Part shown: positions 1 through 6,335 of the stretch, piece after piece
Numbering within the stretch: the stretch's first letter is position 1
Layout: each line of letters starts with the position of its first letter
NCBI GenBank assembly: GCA_947589695.1
Contig: CANQBY010000053.1
Coordinates: forward strand, 1 to 7,862
DNA length: 7,862 nt
Origin: an uncultured Bacilli bacterium
GTDB taxonomy: Bacteria > Bacillota_I > Bacilli_A > RF39 > UBA660
Direction: 5' to 3'
Notes under the pieces: generated by a model
What the model was told of the DNA's origin: nothing
What the model saw: only the letters and a program-made list of their open reading frames with translations
Databases searched by the model: none
Program-made: the position numbers and the translations under genes

Positions 1-73
1 TCTTATTAACAGTAATCGCGGTAGCCACGCTGCTGGTTGCAGTAGTGGGTGCTACTTTTGCGTATTTCACTGC
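1..73 (+). repeat. Array repeat copy 1 (5' end cut by window)
   Basis: This copy is identical, over everything visible, to the other four copies at 2224-2308, 3868-3952, 6251-6335 and 7799-7862. In frame it encodes the hydrophobic core and cleavage region of a signal peptide. It is far richer in G+C than its surroundings: I count 36 of 74 in the stretch from the GTC codon to the right edge. Identity stops sharply after the TGC at 71-73, where cassettes continue with GCG or GCA for the same Ala. A three-block imperfect inverted repeat lies at 21-55. Confidence 0.93.
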
Positions 74-857
74 GACAAATGAAAATGGTACAATAACAGG
101 TGCCAATACTGGTGATGTTACAACTGCACAATTAGGCGATACAACTTTCACTTTTCAAGGTAAAAGTCTAGATAAGAGTTATCTTGATTACCCAGGAGGA
201 CTTGCAGTATTTGGTTCTAAAGCAACATTAGTGAAAAGTGGCAATGATAAAAATAACTATACTGTAAATTTTGATTTAGAAATAGAGTATGAAAATCAAA
301 CCCAAACAGATTTATATTGGGCACTTTACATGGTTGAAAACGACAATTTAGATCCTAGTTTAGATCCAGAATGTAAGATAAAAACTAATGTTGGAGCTGA
401 TGGTACACATTTTTGGTATGCAAATCAAGACGATGAGGCTACTGATGAGACTAAAAGTTGTACTCTAACTTCAACCCAGAAGGAAACTCTTCAACAAACA
501 ACTATGATTGCTTATGGAACATTTAAAAAAGGGCAAGAAGGGAAGAAAAAAATAGATACCTCTTCTGAAGTATCAACTAGCGAACCAGTTGGAAATGAAA
601 CATCACCTAAAACATGTCAAGAAGAATTATGTAGTCCAAATGCAGAAAACAATAAACCGCTTACTGGAAGAACTTTGAGTACGAGCGAGGATGCTAGTAA
701 AACCAAAACTTATTATTTAGTTGTTCAATATCCAAACAAGCCTTCTGATCAATCAAGCACAGATGAAAACAAGCCAATTAGTGTAAATTTAGGCGTAAAT
801 AGTGAAACTATAAAAGTTGTAGCGAATGGTGCACAAGGAAGTCAAACAACAAAATAA
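45..857 (+). CDS. Headless variant surface-protein cassette 1 (SipW-cognate-like secreted protein family)
   Basis: I do not recognise the family by name. The frame is open from the window edge through a signal-peptide core (V-I-A-V-A-T-L-L-V-A-V-V-G, then ATFAYFTA), so 45 is only the first in-frame GTG. It has no Shine-Dalgarno and would discard the signal peptide, so it is probably not a real start. The GATFAYFT ending resembles SipW-cognate signal peptides of TasA/camelysin-type fibre proteins. Counting from that GTG, shared framework blocks are GDTTFTF (31-37), YLDYPGGLAVFGSKA (46-60), FDLEIEYEN (76-84), TDLYWALYMVE (88-98), TTMIAYGTF (152-160) and YYLVVQYPNK (223-232). Cysteines are C110, C139, C191 and C196. 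Between blocks lie polar, Ser/Thr/Asp/Glu-rich variable loops. The protein is acidic, with no LPXTG anchor and no second membrane helix. It is probably exported and extracellular if ever joined to a start. Confidence 0.75.
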   Translation: MGATFAYFTATNENGTITGANTGDVTTAQLGDTTFTFQGKSLDKSYLDYPGGLAVFGSKATLVKSGNDKNNYTVNFDLEIEYENQTQTDLYWALYMVENDNLDPSLDPECKIKTNVGADGTHFWYANQDDEATDETKSCTLTSTQKETLQQTTMIAYGTFKKGQEGKKKIDTSSEVSTSEPVGNETSPKTCQEELCSPNAENNKPLTGRTLSTSEDASKTKTYYLVVQYPNKPSDQSSTDENKPISVNLGVNSETIKVVANGAQGSQTTK

Positions 858-870
858 TAATTAGTAAAAG

Positions 871-891
871 CTATCTTAATTGATAGTTTTT
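871..891 (+). terminator. Terminator of cassette 1
   Basis: Stem CTATC (871-875) and GATAG (882-886) around a 6-nt loop TTAATT, followed by five T (887-891). It lies 13 bp after the TAA. The same stem and loop follow cassette 2, and related stems follow cassettes 3 and 4. Confidence 0.75.
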
Positions 892-898
892 ATTTGAC

Positions 899-923
899 AA
901 AAAACCACTAATATTTTTTTAGT
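899..923 (-). terminator. Probable terminator of the DUF4143 ATPase gene
   Basis: Read on the minus strand, ACTAA (923-919) pairs with TTAGT (911-907) around a 7-nt loop. A run of six T follows, seen as A at 899-904 on the plus strand. It lies just past the ATPase stop at 926-928 and tail-to-tail with the cassette 1 terminator. The AT-rich stem is weak. Confidence 0.55.
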
Positions 924-925
924 AG

Positions 926-2116
926 CTAATTATCAAGCCAATTTGCTATATCAATTATTTGAATACCTTCATGTTGATATGTTTCATGTTTTGTTCTTGC
1001 GATTATTATTTTTGGATAGGCGTCTTTTATTTGTAATAAAGGATTTACTTCTCTTTTAAATGTCTCTTCATTACTTATATCATCTGCAACTTGAATATAT
1101 ATTTTTTCATTTCTTTTTAATGCAACAAAATCTATTTCTTTATTTCTTAAAACTCCAACATATATTTCATAACCTCTTCTAAAAAGTTCTATTGCAACAA
1201 TATTTTCATATACTCTACCATAATTTATATTTTTAGTTCCTAACTTAGCATATTTAAAAGAATGATCTACTAAATAATATTTATCTTGACTAGATAAATA
1301 TTTTTTACCTTGAATATCATATCTTCTTACTTTATAAAATGCAAAAGCATTACATAAATATTTAATATAATTATTACTTGTTTTATCTGTAATGGTTTCA
1401 TTTTTATTAGAAATAGCTTTGGCAATATTTCTTATTGAAGTTAAATTAGATATATTATCCATTAAAAAATCACTTAAAGAATCCATAAGAAGTTTATTTC
1501 TAATTTTATATTTTTGATTTATATCTCTTACTATAAGAGTATTATATACATCAGCTATATAATTATATTTTTCTTCTATATTTTTATATAAGTATGAACC
1601 AGGTAATCCTCCTTCTAAAACATATTTATTAAAAGCATCATCTATATCTTTATAATTATAATATTTTATAAATTCTTTAAATGAAAAAGGATACATTTCA
1701 ATTTTAAATGTTCTACCAGTAAATAAAGTAGCTAAATCACTAGATAATAAAAATGCATTAGAACCAGTTACATATATATCAAATTTTTCTTCAGCATGTA
1801 TCCAATTTAAAGCTTTTTCAAAACCATTACACATTTGAACTTCATCAATTAAAACAAAGTTCTTTTTTTTAGGTATATATTTTTCTTCAATATAATTATA
1901 TAAATCATTATAATCTTTTAATTTATCATATATAGATGTATTAAAATTTATATGAATAATATTAACATTACTAATATTATTCTCGATATATTTTTTAAAA
2001 GCTTCTAATAATTTTGATTTACCACTACGTCTTACACCTATAATAATTTTAATATCTGGAGTACCAATAACATTAATTATTGAATTTAAATACGTTTCTC
2101 TAACTATTAATTTCAT
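926..2116 (-). CDS. AAA family ATP-binding protein with C-terminal DUF4143 domain
   Basis: A single-protein P-loop ATPase of the AAA_14/DUF4143 family, 396 aa, about the usual length. Walker A is GVRRSGKS (27-34), Walker B FVLIDE (87-92) and a sensor-like VTGSN is at 116-120. The family-typical GRTFKIEMYPFSFKEF follows at 134-149 and EGGLP at 168-172. The C-terminal part carries E-N-I-V-A-I-E (304-310), EIDF (327-330) and IYIQV (339-343), a pattern reminiscent of a PD-(D/E)XK nuclease-like fold. Its biological role in bacteria is not firmly established. The start is supported by GGTGAT a few bases upstream and a good promoter. It is the only passenger in interval 1, reads against the cassettes, and is much more AT-rich than the surface-protein frames. 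Family assignment is confident; function is open. Confidence 0.9.
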   Translation of the reverse strand: MKLIVRETYLNSIINVIGTPDIKIIIGVRRSGKSKLLEAFKKYIENNISNVNIIHINFNTSIYDKLKDYNDLYNYIEEKYIPKKKNFVLIDEVQMCNGFEKALNWIHAEEKFDIYVTGSNAFLLSSDLATLFTGRTFKIEMYPFSFKEFIKYYNYKDIDDAFNKYVLEGGLPGSYLYKNIEEKYNYIADVYNTLIVRDINQKYKIRNKLLMDSLSDFLMDNISNLTSIRNIAKAISNKNETITDKTSNNYIKYLCNAFAFYKVRRYDIQGKKYLSSQDKYYLVDHSFKYAKLGTKNINYGRVYENIVAIELFRRGYEIYVGVLRNKEIDFVALKRNEKIYIQVADDISNEETFKREVNPLLQIKDAYPKIIIARTKHETYQHEGIQIIDIANWLDN

Positions 2117-2133
2117 ATTTTATCACCAATATC

Positions 2134-2162
2134 ATTATATCATCTATTCCGCAATTTTGCAA
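2134..2162 (-). promoter_or_regulatory. Promoter of the DUF4143 ATPase gene
   Basis: On the minus strand a -35 TTGCAA (2162-2157), a 17-bp spacer and a consensus -10 TATAAT (2139-2134) precede the ATG at 2116. A GCAA-TT-TTGC inverted repeat at 2151-2160 overlaps the -35 and could be an operator, but nothing else supports that. Confidence 0.7.
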
Positions 2163-2223
2163 TTTTTTTATTTTTGCGTAATAGAATTTTAATTTATAAA
2201 TTAAATAATTTATAAATATATAA

Positions 2224-2308
2224 ATAAAAACACAGTCTTATTAACAGTAATCGCGGTAGCCACGCTGCTGGTTGCAGTAGTGGGTGCTACTTTTGCGTAT
2301 TTCACTGC
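2224..2308 (+). repeat. Array repeat copy 2 (complete, 85 bp)
   Basis: A perfect copy of the array repeat, beginning ATAAAAACACAG and ending in CACTGC. It encodes (N)-K-N-T-V-L-L-T-V-I-A-V-A-T... in frame with the cassette 2 protein. The in-frame stop nearest upstream is TAA at 2202-2204, and no ATG, GTG or TTG occurs between it and the GTG at 2280. The inverted repeat GTAG-CCAC-CTGC / GCAG-GTGG-CTAC lies at 2256-2290. The left flank TATATAAAT (2217-2225) matches that of copy 5. Confidence 0.96.
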
Positions 2309-3089
2309 AAGTAATAGTGCAGATAGTATCAGTGGTGCCGGCACTGGCGAAGTTACTACAACTAAACTTGGAGATACAACCTTCACGTTTGAAGGAAATA
2401 GTTTAACGAAAAGCTATTTAGATTATCCTGGAGGACTAGCAGTATTTGGCTCAAAGGCAAGTTTTGAGAAATCCGGAGATGGTACAGACGAAAACACCAA
2501 TTACGATTTAAAATTTGATTTGGAAATCGAGTATGAAAATGAAACCCAAACAGATTTATATTGGGCTTTATACATGGTAGAGTCTGAATCTTTAGATGAT
2601 TCTCTAGATCCTGATTGTAAAATTAATACAAAAGTTGATGCTACTAGCACACAATTTTGGTATGGAGATACAGGAGGCGATGGAGTTGCGGATAACGGAA
2701 AGAGTTGTACCTTAACTCAACAGCAAAAAGCAATTCTTCAAAATACAACTATGGTTGCCTATGGAAAATTCGCACATACTGATTCTAAACAAAGCATTGG
2801 TGATGATGCGCAAATTGGTAAAACTAATGCTGAAATAGAAGGAAATGAAACGTCACTTGTTACATGTGATTCAGAATTATGTAATCCAAGTGGGACAAAC
2901 GAAAATCCTCTCAAAGGAAGAACATTAAATACTAGTACTACGCCTAATAAGTCTTATTACCTTGTCGTTCAATATCCTAATAAAGACGATCAAAGTGAAG
3001 ATGAAGGAAGTAAGATAAGCGTAAACTTAAAAGTAAAAGCTGGATCTCCAAAAGTGACAGCTGCTGGAGCACAAGGATCTCAAGAGTAA
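2280..3089 (+). CDS. Headless variant surface-protein cassette 2
   Basis: Closest in this window to cassette 1. Shared blocks, counted from the GTG at 2280, include GDTTFTF (31-37), SYLDYPGGLAVFGSKA (45-60), FDLEIEYEN (79-87), TQTDLYWALYMVE (89-101), KSCTL (141-145), SELC (198-201), GRTL (213-216) and YYLVVQYPNK (226-235). Cysteines are C113, C143, C196 and C201. The C-terminus GAQGSQ is also shared with cassette 1. Despite this protein similarity the DNA differs at many synonymous positions outside the repeat (for example GATTATCCTGGAGGACTA against GATTACCCAGGAGGACTT). The signal-peptide frame enters from upstream without an initiator, so I treat it as a silent cassette. If joined to an expressed 5' end it should yield an exported, acidic surface or fibre protein. 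Downstream comes a strong hairpin terminator, then relBE-type genes. Confidence 0.75.
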   Translation: MGATFAYFTASNSADSISGAGTGEVTTTKLGDTTFTFEGNSLTKSYLDYPGGLAVFGSKASFEKSGDGTDENTNYDLKFDLEIEYENETQTDLYWALYMVESESLDDSLDPDCKINTKVDATSTQFWYGDTGGDGVADNGKSCTLTQQQKAILQNTTMVAYGKFAHTDSKQSIGDDAQIGKTNAEIEGNETSLVTCDSELCNPSGTNENPLKGRTLNTSTTPNKSYYLVVQYPNKDDQSEDEGSKISVNLKVKAGSPKVTAAGAQGSQE

Positions 3090-3107
3090 GGAACAACAGG
3101 AAAATTG

Positions 3108-3132
3108 AAACTATCTTAATTGATAGTTTTTT
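3108..3132 (+). terminator. Terminator of cassette 2
   Basis: An 8-bp stem AAACTATC (3108-3115) / GATAGTTT (3122-3129), 6-nt loop TTAATT, with T tract 3127-3132. Core stem and loop are identical to the cassette 1 terminator. Confidence 0.85.
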
Positions 3133-3201
3133 CATGTTTATAAAAAATAATATTGCATATAATAAATATATACAATATACACATAATAGATAGATTATAG
3201 A

Positions 3202-3230
3202 TTGAAATTATTTTAAAAATATGTTATATT
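3202..3230 (+). promoter_or_regulatory. Promoter of the relB-yafQ pair
   Basis: The -35 TTGAAA (3202-3207), 17-bp spacer and -10 TATATT (3225-3230) are preceded by TG at 3222-3223, an extended -10. Inverted repeats ATAAT-n6-ATTAT (3183-3198) and TATAT-n3-ATATA (3225-3237) flank or overlap it and could be RelB operators, though in such AT-rich DNA they may be chance. Confidence 0.65.
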
Positions 3231-3253
3231 TTATATAGAAAAGAGGTGCTTAT

Positions 3254-3538
3254 ATGGAAAGTATGACCAATGGCGTTATAAATGTACATGTTAATCCTAA
3301 AGATAAGATTGAAGCTACTAATATATTAAAAGAATTAGGCTTAAACATGACTACTTTTATAAATATGTCATTAAAACAAGTAATAAAAAAGAAGGCTATT
3401 CCTTTTGAAATCTCTTTACCTACAGAATTAGATGAAGCACTAAAAGAAACTATTACAATTGAAAAAGAACATAAATCTGGTAAAAGAAAAGGATATGATA
3501 ATGCTAATGAAATGTTGAGGTCAATAATAGATGATTAA
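3254..3538 (+). CDS. RelB/DinJ family antitoxin
   Basis: The antitoxin of a type II toxin-antitoxin pair: a ribbon-helix-helix DNA-binding protein that neutralises the downstream endoribonuclease and represses its own operon. The N-terminal strand is GVINVHV (7-13), followed by helices around 15-28 and 32-46 with the family-typical LGLNMTTFINMSLKQV and the IPFEISLP segment (49-56). The remaining C-terminal part is charged and presumably wraps the toxin. Length, 94 aa, is normal. The start at 3254 is chosen because AGAGGTG (3242-3248) lies at good distance; a second ATG at codon 4 is less well placed. It overlaps the toxin gene by 8 bp. It is the passenger of interval 2, between cassettes 2 and 3, with its own promoter. 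Confidence 0.9.
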   Translation: MESMTNGVINVHVNPKDKIEATNILKELGLNMTTFINMSLKQVIKKKAIPFEISLPTELDEALKETITIEKEHKSGKRKGYDNANEMLRSIIDD

Positions 3539-3833
3539 TCTTGATTTAAAGACTAAATGTAAAATTGATTATACTACAAAATTTAAAAGTGATTTAAAAA
3601 AAATTTTAAAGCAAGGAAAAGATATAACTTTGTTACTTGAAATAATTACTAAACTTGCAAATAAAGAAGAGTTAGAGCCTAAATATAAAAATCATTATTT
3701 AATTAATGATAAAACTTATAAAAATTGTAGTGAATGTCATATAAAACCTGATTGGTTACTTATATATAAATATATTGATAATAATCTAGTATTAGTATTA
3801 GTATCTACTGGAAGTCATAGTGAAATTTTATAA
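3531..3833 (+). CDS. YafQ-type (RelE superfamily) mRNA interferase toxin
   Basis: A ribosome-associated endoribonuclease toxin, expected to cleave translated mRNA and stall growth when free of its antitoxin. The YafQ signature is clear: YKNHYL (52-57), SECHIKPDWLLIYK (67-80) and STGSH (92-96). Residues matching E. coli YafQ His50, His63, Asp67, Trp68 and His87 are present as H55, H70, D74, W75 and H96. The position of catalytic Arg83 is Ser (S92) and Phe91 is the final residue Leu (L100), so activity may be reduced or altered. It is translationally coupled to the antitoxin by an 8-bp overlap. The stop lies 34 bp before array repeat copy 3. The family call is firm; potency is uncertain. Confidence 0.88.
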   Translation: MINLDLKTKCKIDYTTKFKSDLKKILKQGKDITLLLEIITKLANKEELEPKYKNHYLINDKTYKNCSECHIKPDWLLIYKYIDNNLVLVLVSTGSHSEIL

Positions 3834-3867
3834 ATATTTCTATTAATCTAATTATAAATATTTAAAT

Positions 3868-3952
3868 ATAAAAACACAGTCTTATTAACAGTAATCGCGG
3901 TAGCCACGCTGCTGGTTGCAGTAGTGGGTGCTACTTTTGCGTATTTCACTGC
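3868..3952 (+). repeat. Array repeat copy 3 (complete, 85 bp)
   Basis: Identical to copy 2 over 85 bp. The in-frame stop nearest upstream is TAA at 3855-3857, and no initiator precedes the GTG at 3924. The inverted repeat lies at 3900-3934. The left flank TATTTAAATAT (3859-3869) is shared with copy 4. Confidence 0.96.
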
Positions 3953-4736
3953 AAGTAATACCGCGAGCGACATAGGTGGTTCTGGAACAGGCGAAATAAC
4001 AACAACTAAACTTGGTAATACAACATTTACTTTTAGTGGTAAGAGTTTAAATCATAGTTATTTAAATTTTCCTGGAGGCTTAGCAGTATTTGGATCGGAA
4101 GCCAAATTAGCTAAAGAAGTTTCTGATGAAAATAAGTATGATTTGACCTTTGATTTGCAAATCGATTATATCAATAACACTGATACTGATTTGATTTGGG
4201 CTTTATATATGGTTGAAGGTAATGGATTAGAAGATAATTTAGATCCAAAATGTAAATTAGTAAGAGACGCAAAAACCGAGCCAGGAAAAACTCGTTATTG
4301 GTATAATGACGATGGTAAAAAGGAAACGACAACAAGTTGTACTTTAGATGCCACTCAGAAATCATCATTAAGTAGTACAACTATGCTAGCCTATGGTACT
4401 TTTACTAAGAACACTGACTCATCATCAACTATTAATGGTGAAACTTCAGCTAGTGCTGGCGGAAAAGTTGAAACAGTTGAACCTGCAACATGTACTGGCT
4501 TGTTATGTGATCCTGAAGGTGGAGAAGCTAATAATTTGAAAGACAGGGAATTATCTTTAACGTCTGGAATTTCTGTTAGTAAATTCTATTATTTAGTCGT
4601 ACAATATCCAAATAAAACTAGTGAGCAACAACAAAGCACAGGGGAAGAAGATACCCCAGATATACAAGTTACTTTAAAGGTGACTGATGGATCTGCAAAA
4701 GTTGCAGCCCAAAATACAGTGACAAGTCAAAATTAA
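3924..4736 (+). CDS. Headless variant surface-protein cassette 3
   Basis: A more distant sibling of cassettes 1 and 2, with the same block order from the GTG at 3924: GNTTFTF (31-37), SYLNFPGGLAVFGSEA (45-60), FDLQIDY (76-82), TDTDLIWALYMVE (86-98), TTMLAYGTF (152-160) and FYYLVVQYPNK (221-231). Cysteines C110, C139, C190 and C195 line up with those of cassettes 1 and 2, suggesting two conserved disulfides or a conserved metal site. Blocks are separated by loops that differ in sequence and length. The signal-peptide coding sequence before it is complete at its 3' end but has no start codon, so it is predicted silent in place. The TAA at 4734-4736 directly abuts the terminator hairpin. The next genes are an AbiE-type pair on the same strand. 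Confidence 0.75.
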   Translation: MGATFAYFTASNTASDIGGSGTGEITTTKLGNTTFTFSGKSLNHSYLNFPGGLAVFGSEAKLAKEVSDENKYDLTFDLQIDYINNTDTDLIWALYMVEGNGLEDNLDPKCKLVRDAKTEPGKTRYWYNDDGKKETTTSCTLDATQKSSLSSTTMLAYGTFTKNTDSSSTINGETSASAGGKVETVEPATCTGLLCDPEGGEANNLKDRELSLTSGISVSKFYYLVVQYPNKTSEQQQSTGEEDTPDIQVTLKVTDGSAKVAAQNTVTSQN

Positions 4737-4738
4737 AC

Positions 4739-4764
4739 TATCTAGGTTTTTAGATAATTTTTTT
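4739..4764 (+). terminator. Terminator of cassette 3
   Basis: Stem TATCTA (4739-4744) / TAGATA (4751-4756), 6-nt loop GGTTTT, with T tract 4758-4764. It keeps the AAACTATC start of the other cassette terminators, but the stem has shifted by two bases. Confidence 0.75.
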
Positions 4765-4776
4765 AATATCTTTATA

Positions 4777-4812
4777 TTTACTTTTAAACTTAAAAATGCT
4801 AAAATCTAAGTT
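4777..4812 (+). promoter_or_regulatory. Promoter and possible AbiEi operator
   Basis: The -35-like TTTACT (4777-4782), 17-bp spacer and extended -10 TGC-TAAAAT (4797-4805) are followed by a Shine-Dalgarno AAGGA (4816-4820) ten bases before the ATG. An inverted repeat AACTTA (4787-4792) / TAAGTT (4807-4812) brackets the -10. AbiEi antitoxins are known to repress their own promoter through inverted repeats, so this is a plausible operator. Confidence 0.6.
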
Positions 4813-4830
4813 AGAAAGGAAACTATAAAA

Positions 4831-5418
4831 ATGACTAACTATGAAAAAATTTTAAATTTAATTAAAAATAATGGAGGTTATATTACTACTAAAGAAATTG
4901 TAGATAATAATATTAATAAAATGTTTTTAACTAATTTAGTTAAAGATAAAAAAATAATTAGATTATCTAGGGGGTATTATGGCTTAAAAGATTATATTCC
5001 TGATGAATATTATATTATTTCTATGAAAAGTAAAAATGTAATTTTTTCTTTAAATACTGCTTTATATCTTCACAATCTAATAAATAGAACACCATTACTT
5101 TTTAATGTTACTCTACCCTATGGCTACAGTGGATCCCTTCAAAAAGATAAAAATATTATAATCAACTATGTTAAGAAAGACCTTCATAATTTAGGAGTTG
5201 AAGAAATAGATAGTCCCTTTGGAACTAAAATAAAAGTTTATAATATTGAAAAAACTATTTGTGATATTATTAAAAATAATATAGATTCCGAAATTTTTTC
5301 TGAAGCATTAAAAAATTATATCAAATTAAAAGATAAAGATTTAAATAAATTAATAAAATATGCTAAAAAAATGAAAATAGAAAAGAAAGTGAAAGAATAT
5401 TTAAAGGTATTATTATGA
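4831..5418 (+). CDS. abiEi: AbiEi-type antitoxin/transcriptional repressor (type IV toxin-antitoxin)
   Basis: The antitoxin of an AbiE system, 195 aa, usual for the family. An N-terminal winged helix-turn-helix (about residues 1-50) ends in the family-typical RLSRGYYGL (44-52). It is followed by SLNTALYLHNL (73-83), FNVTLP (91-96) and a C-terminal antitoxin part rich in Lys and Ile. In characterised AbiE systems the N-terminal domain represses the operon, while the C-terminal part prevents toxicity without stably binding the toxin. ATG at 4831 follows AAGGA and a promoter with an inverted repeat. The stop codon overlaps the abiEii start (ATGA at 5415-5418), indicating translational coupling. 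The gene is extremely AT-rich, unlike the surface-protein cassette before it. Confidence 0.85.
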   Translation: MTNYEKILNLIKNNGGYITTKEIVDNNINKMFLTNLVKDKKIIRLSRGYYGLKDYIPDEYYIISMKSKNVIFSLNTALYLHNLINRTPLLFNVTLPYGYSGSLQKDKNIIINYVKKDLHNLGVEEIDSPFGTKIKVYNIEKTICDIIKNNIDSEIFSEALKNYIKLKDKDLNKLIKYAKKMKIEKKVKEYLKVLL

Positions 5419-6248
5419 TTAAAGCTATAAATGTTAAAAATATTATATCTAAAAAAGCTCAAGGAAATAGTGCATTATCCGGCCAACTATATCAGATGTT
5501 TTTCTTTGAACAAATTTTAAAAAGAATTAGTAAAAGTAAATATAAACATAATATTATTTTAAAGGGAGGTTTGTTATTATCGTCTATTATTGGTAATGAT
5601 GAACGAGCAACTAGAGATATGGATGCTACTTTAAAAAGTATTCCTTTAAATAAAGATAATATTTTAAAAATATTTAATGAAATATTAAACATTAATATTC
5701 ATGATAATATTACTTTTGAAATTATTGATATTAAAGATATTAGATTAGAAGATGAATATGGTGGTTTTAAAATAAATGTTTTAGCTAAATTTGAAAATTT
5801 AAAAGTTTATTTATTCATTGAACTTACAACAGGAGATAAAATAACTCCTAGAGAAATTGAATATAATTATAATTGTATTTTTTCTAATGAAAATATTCCT
5901 ATATTTGCTTATACTTTAGAAACTATAATTGCTGAAAAGTTTCAAACTATCGTATCTCGTGGATTATTTAATACCAGAATGAAAGATTTTTATGATATTC
6001 ACATTTTAATAAATAATAATATGAATAAAATAAATATCAACAATTTAAAATTAGCTATTAAAAATACTTTTCAAAAAAGAGAAACAGAATTTAATAAAGA
6101 AGAAACAGTTAAGTTAATAGATGATATTAAAAATGATAGTAATTTAAATACATTATGGAATAATTATCAGAAAAATACTCCATATACTTTCAATATTAAA
6201 TATCAAGAATTATTTGATTCATTAAATATTTTATTAAATATTATTTAA
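5415..6248 (+). CDS. abiEii: AbiEii-type nucleotidyltransferase toxin
   Basis: The toxin of the AbiE pair, 277 aa, a DNA polymerase beta-like nucleotidyltransferase; AbiE systems give abortive infection against phage. Motif I is ILKGGLLLS (48-56). The catalytic acidic pair is in RATRDMD (64-70: D68, D70). INVLAKF (120-126) and LFIELTTGDKI (133-143) follow. The family-typical TLETIIAEKFQ (167-177) and MKDFYDIH (189-196) supply further conserved acidic and basic residues. All core motifs look intact, so it is probably active. It overlaps abiEi by 4 bp. Its TAA ends at 6248, only two bases before the 85-bp repeat at 6251, and the TATTTAAAT left flank of the repeat overlaps its last codons. No terminator is seen between them, so transcription could run into cassette 4. 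Confidence 0.87.
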   Translation: MIKAINVKNIISKKAQGNSALSGQLYQMFFFEQILKRISKSKYKHNIILKGGLLLSSIIGNDERATRDMDATLKSIPLNKDNILKIFNEILNINIHDNITFEIIDIKDIRLEDEYGGFKINVLAKFENLKVYLFIELTTGDKITPREIEYNYNCIFSNENIPIFAYTLETIIAEKFQTIVSRGLFNTRMKDFYDIHILINNNMNKININNLKLAIKNTFQKRETEFNKEETVKLIDDIKNDSNLNTLWNNYQKNTPYTFNIKYQELFDSLNILLNII

Positions 6249-6250
6249 AT

Positions 6251-6335
6251 ATAAAAACACAGTCTTATTAACAGTAATCGCGGTAGCCACGCTGCTGGTT
6301 GCAGTAGTGGGTGCTACTTTTGCGTATTTCACTGC
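6251..6335 (+). repeat. Array repeat copy 4 (complete, 85 bp)
   Basis: Identical to copies 2 and 3 over 85 bp although the protein that follows is the most divergent of the four. It begins two bases after the abiEii stop. The in-frame stop nearest upstream is TAA at 6235-6237, with no initiator before the GTG at 6307. The inverted repeat lies at 6283-6317. Confidence 0.96.

Noticed and set aside
45..47. GTG as the true start of cassette 1, with the equivalent GTG at 2280, 3924 and 6307
   Set aside because: It has no Shine-Dalgarno, lies at the end of the signal-peptide core, and would give a protein stripped of its export signal although the core is preserved in frame upstream.
2224..2308. 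Classical integron attC site
   Set aside because: I could not find the R-box core pattern (RYYYAAC / GTTRRRY) in the right positions, and no integrase is in the window; only the asymmetric hairpin is reminiscent.
3133..3201. Small gene or RNA in the gap between the cassette 2 terminator and the relB promoter
   Set aside because: Very AT-rich sequence with no start plus ribosome binding site and no stable structure that I can see.
4171..4380. Minus-strand open frame of 69 codons
   Set aside because: It lies wholly inside cassette 3, whose protein is supported by homology to three other cassettes; no family features or ribosome binding site.
5415..5418. Mycoplasma-type genetic code with TGA read as Trp
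   Set aside because: abiEi ends in TGA overlapping the abiEii ATG exactly as expected for stop-start coupling, and Trp residues are encoded by TGG throughout.
5492..5692. Minus-strand open frame of 66 codons
   Set aside because: It is antisense to the conserved nucleotidyltransferase motifs of abiEii.
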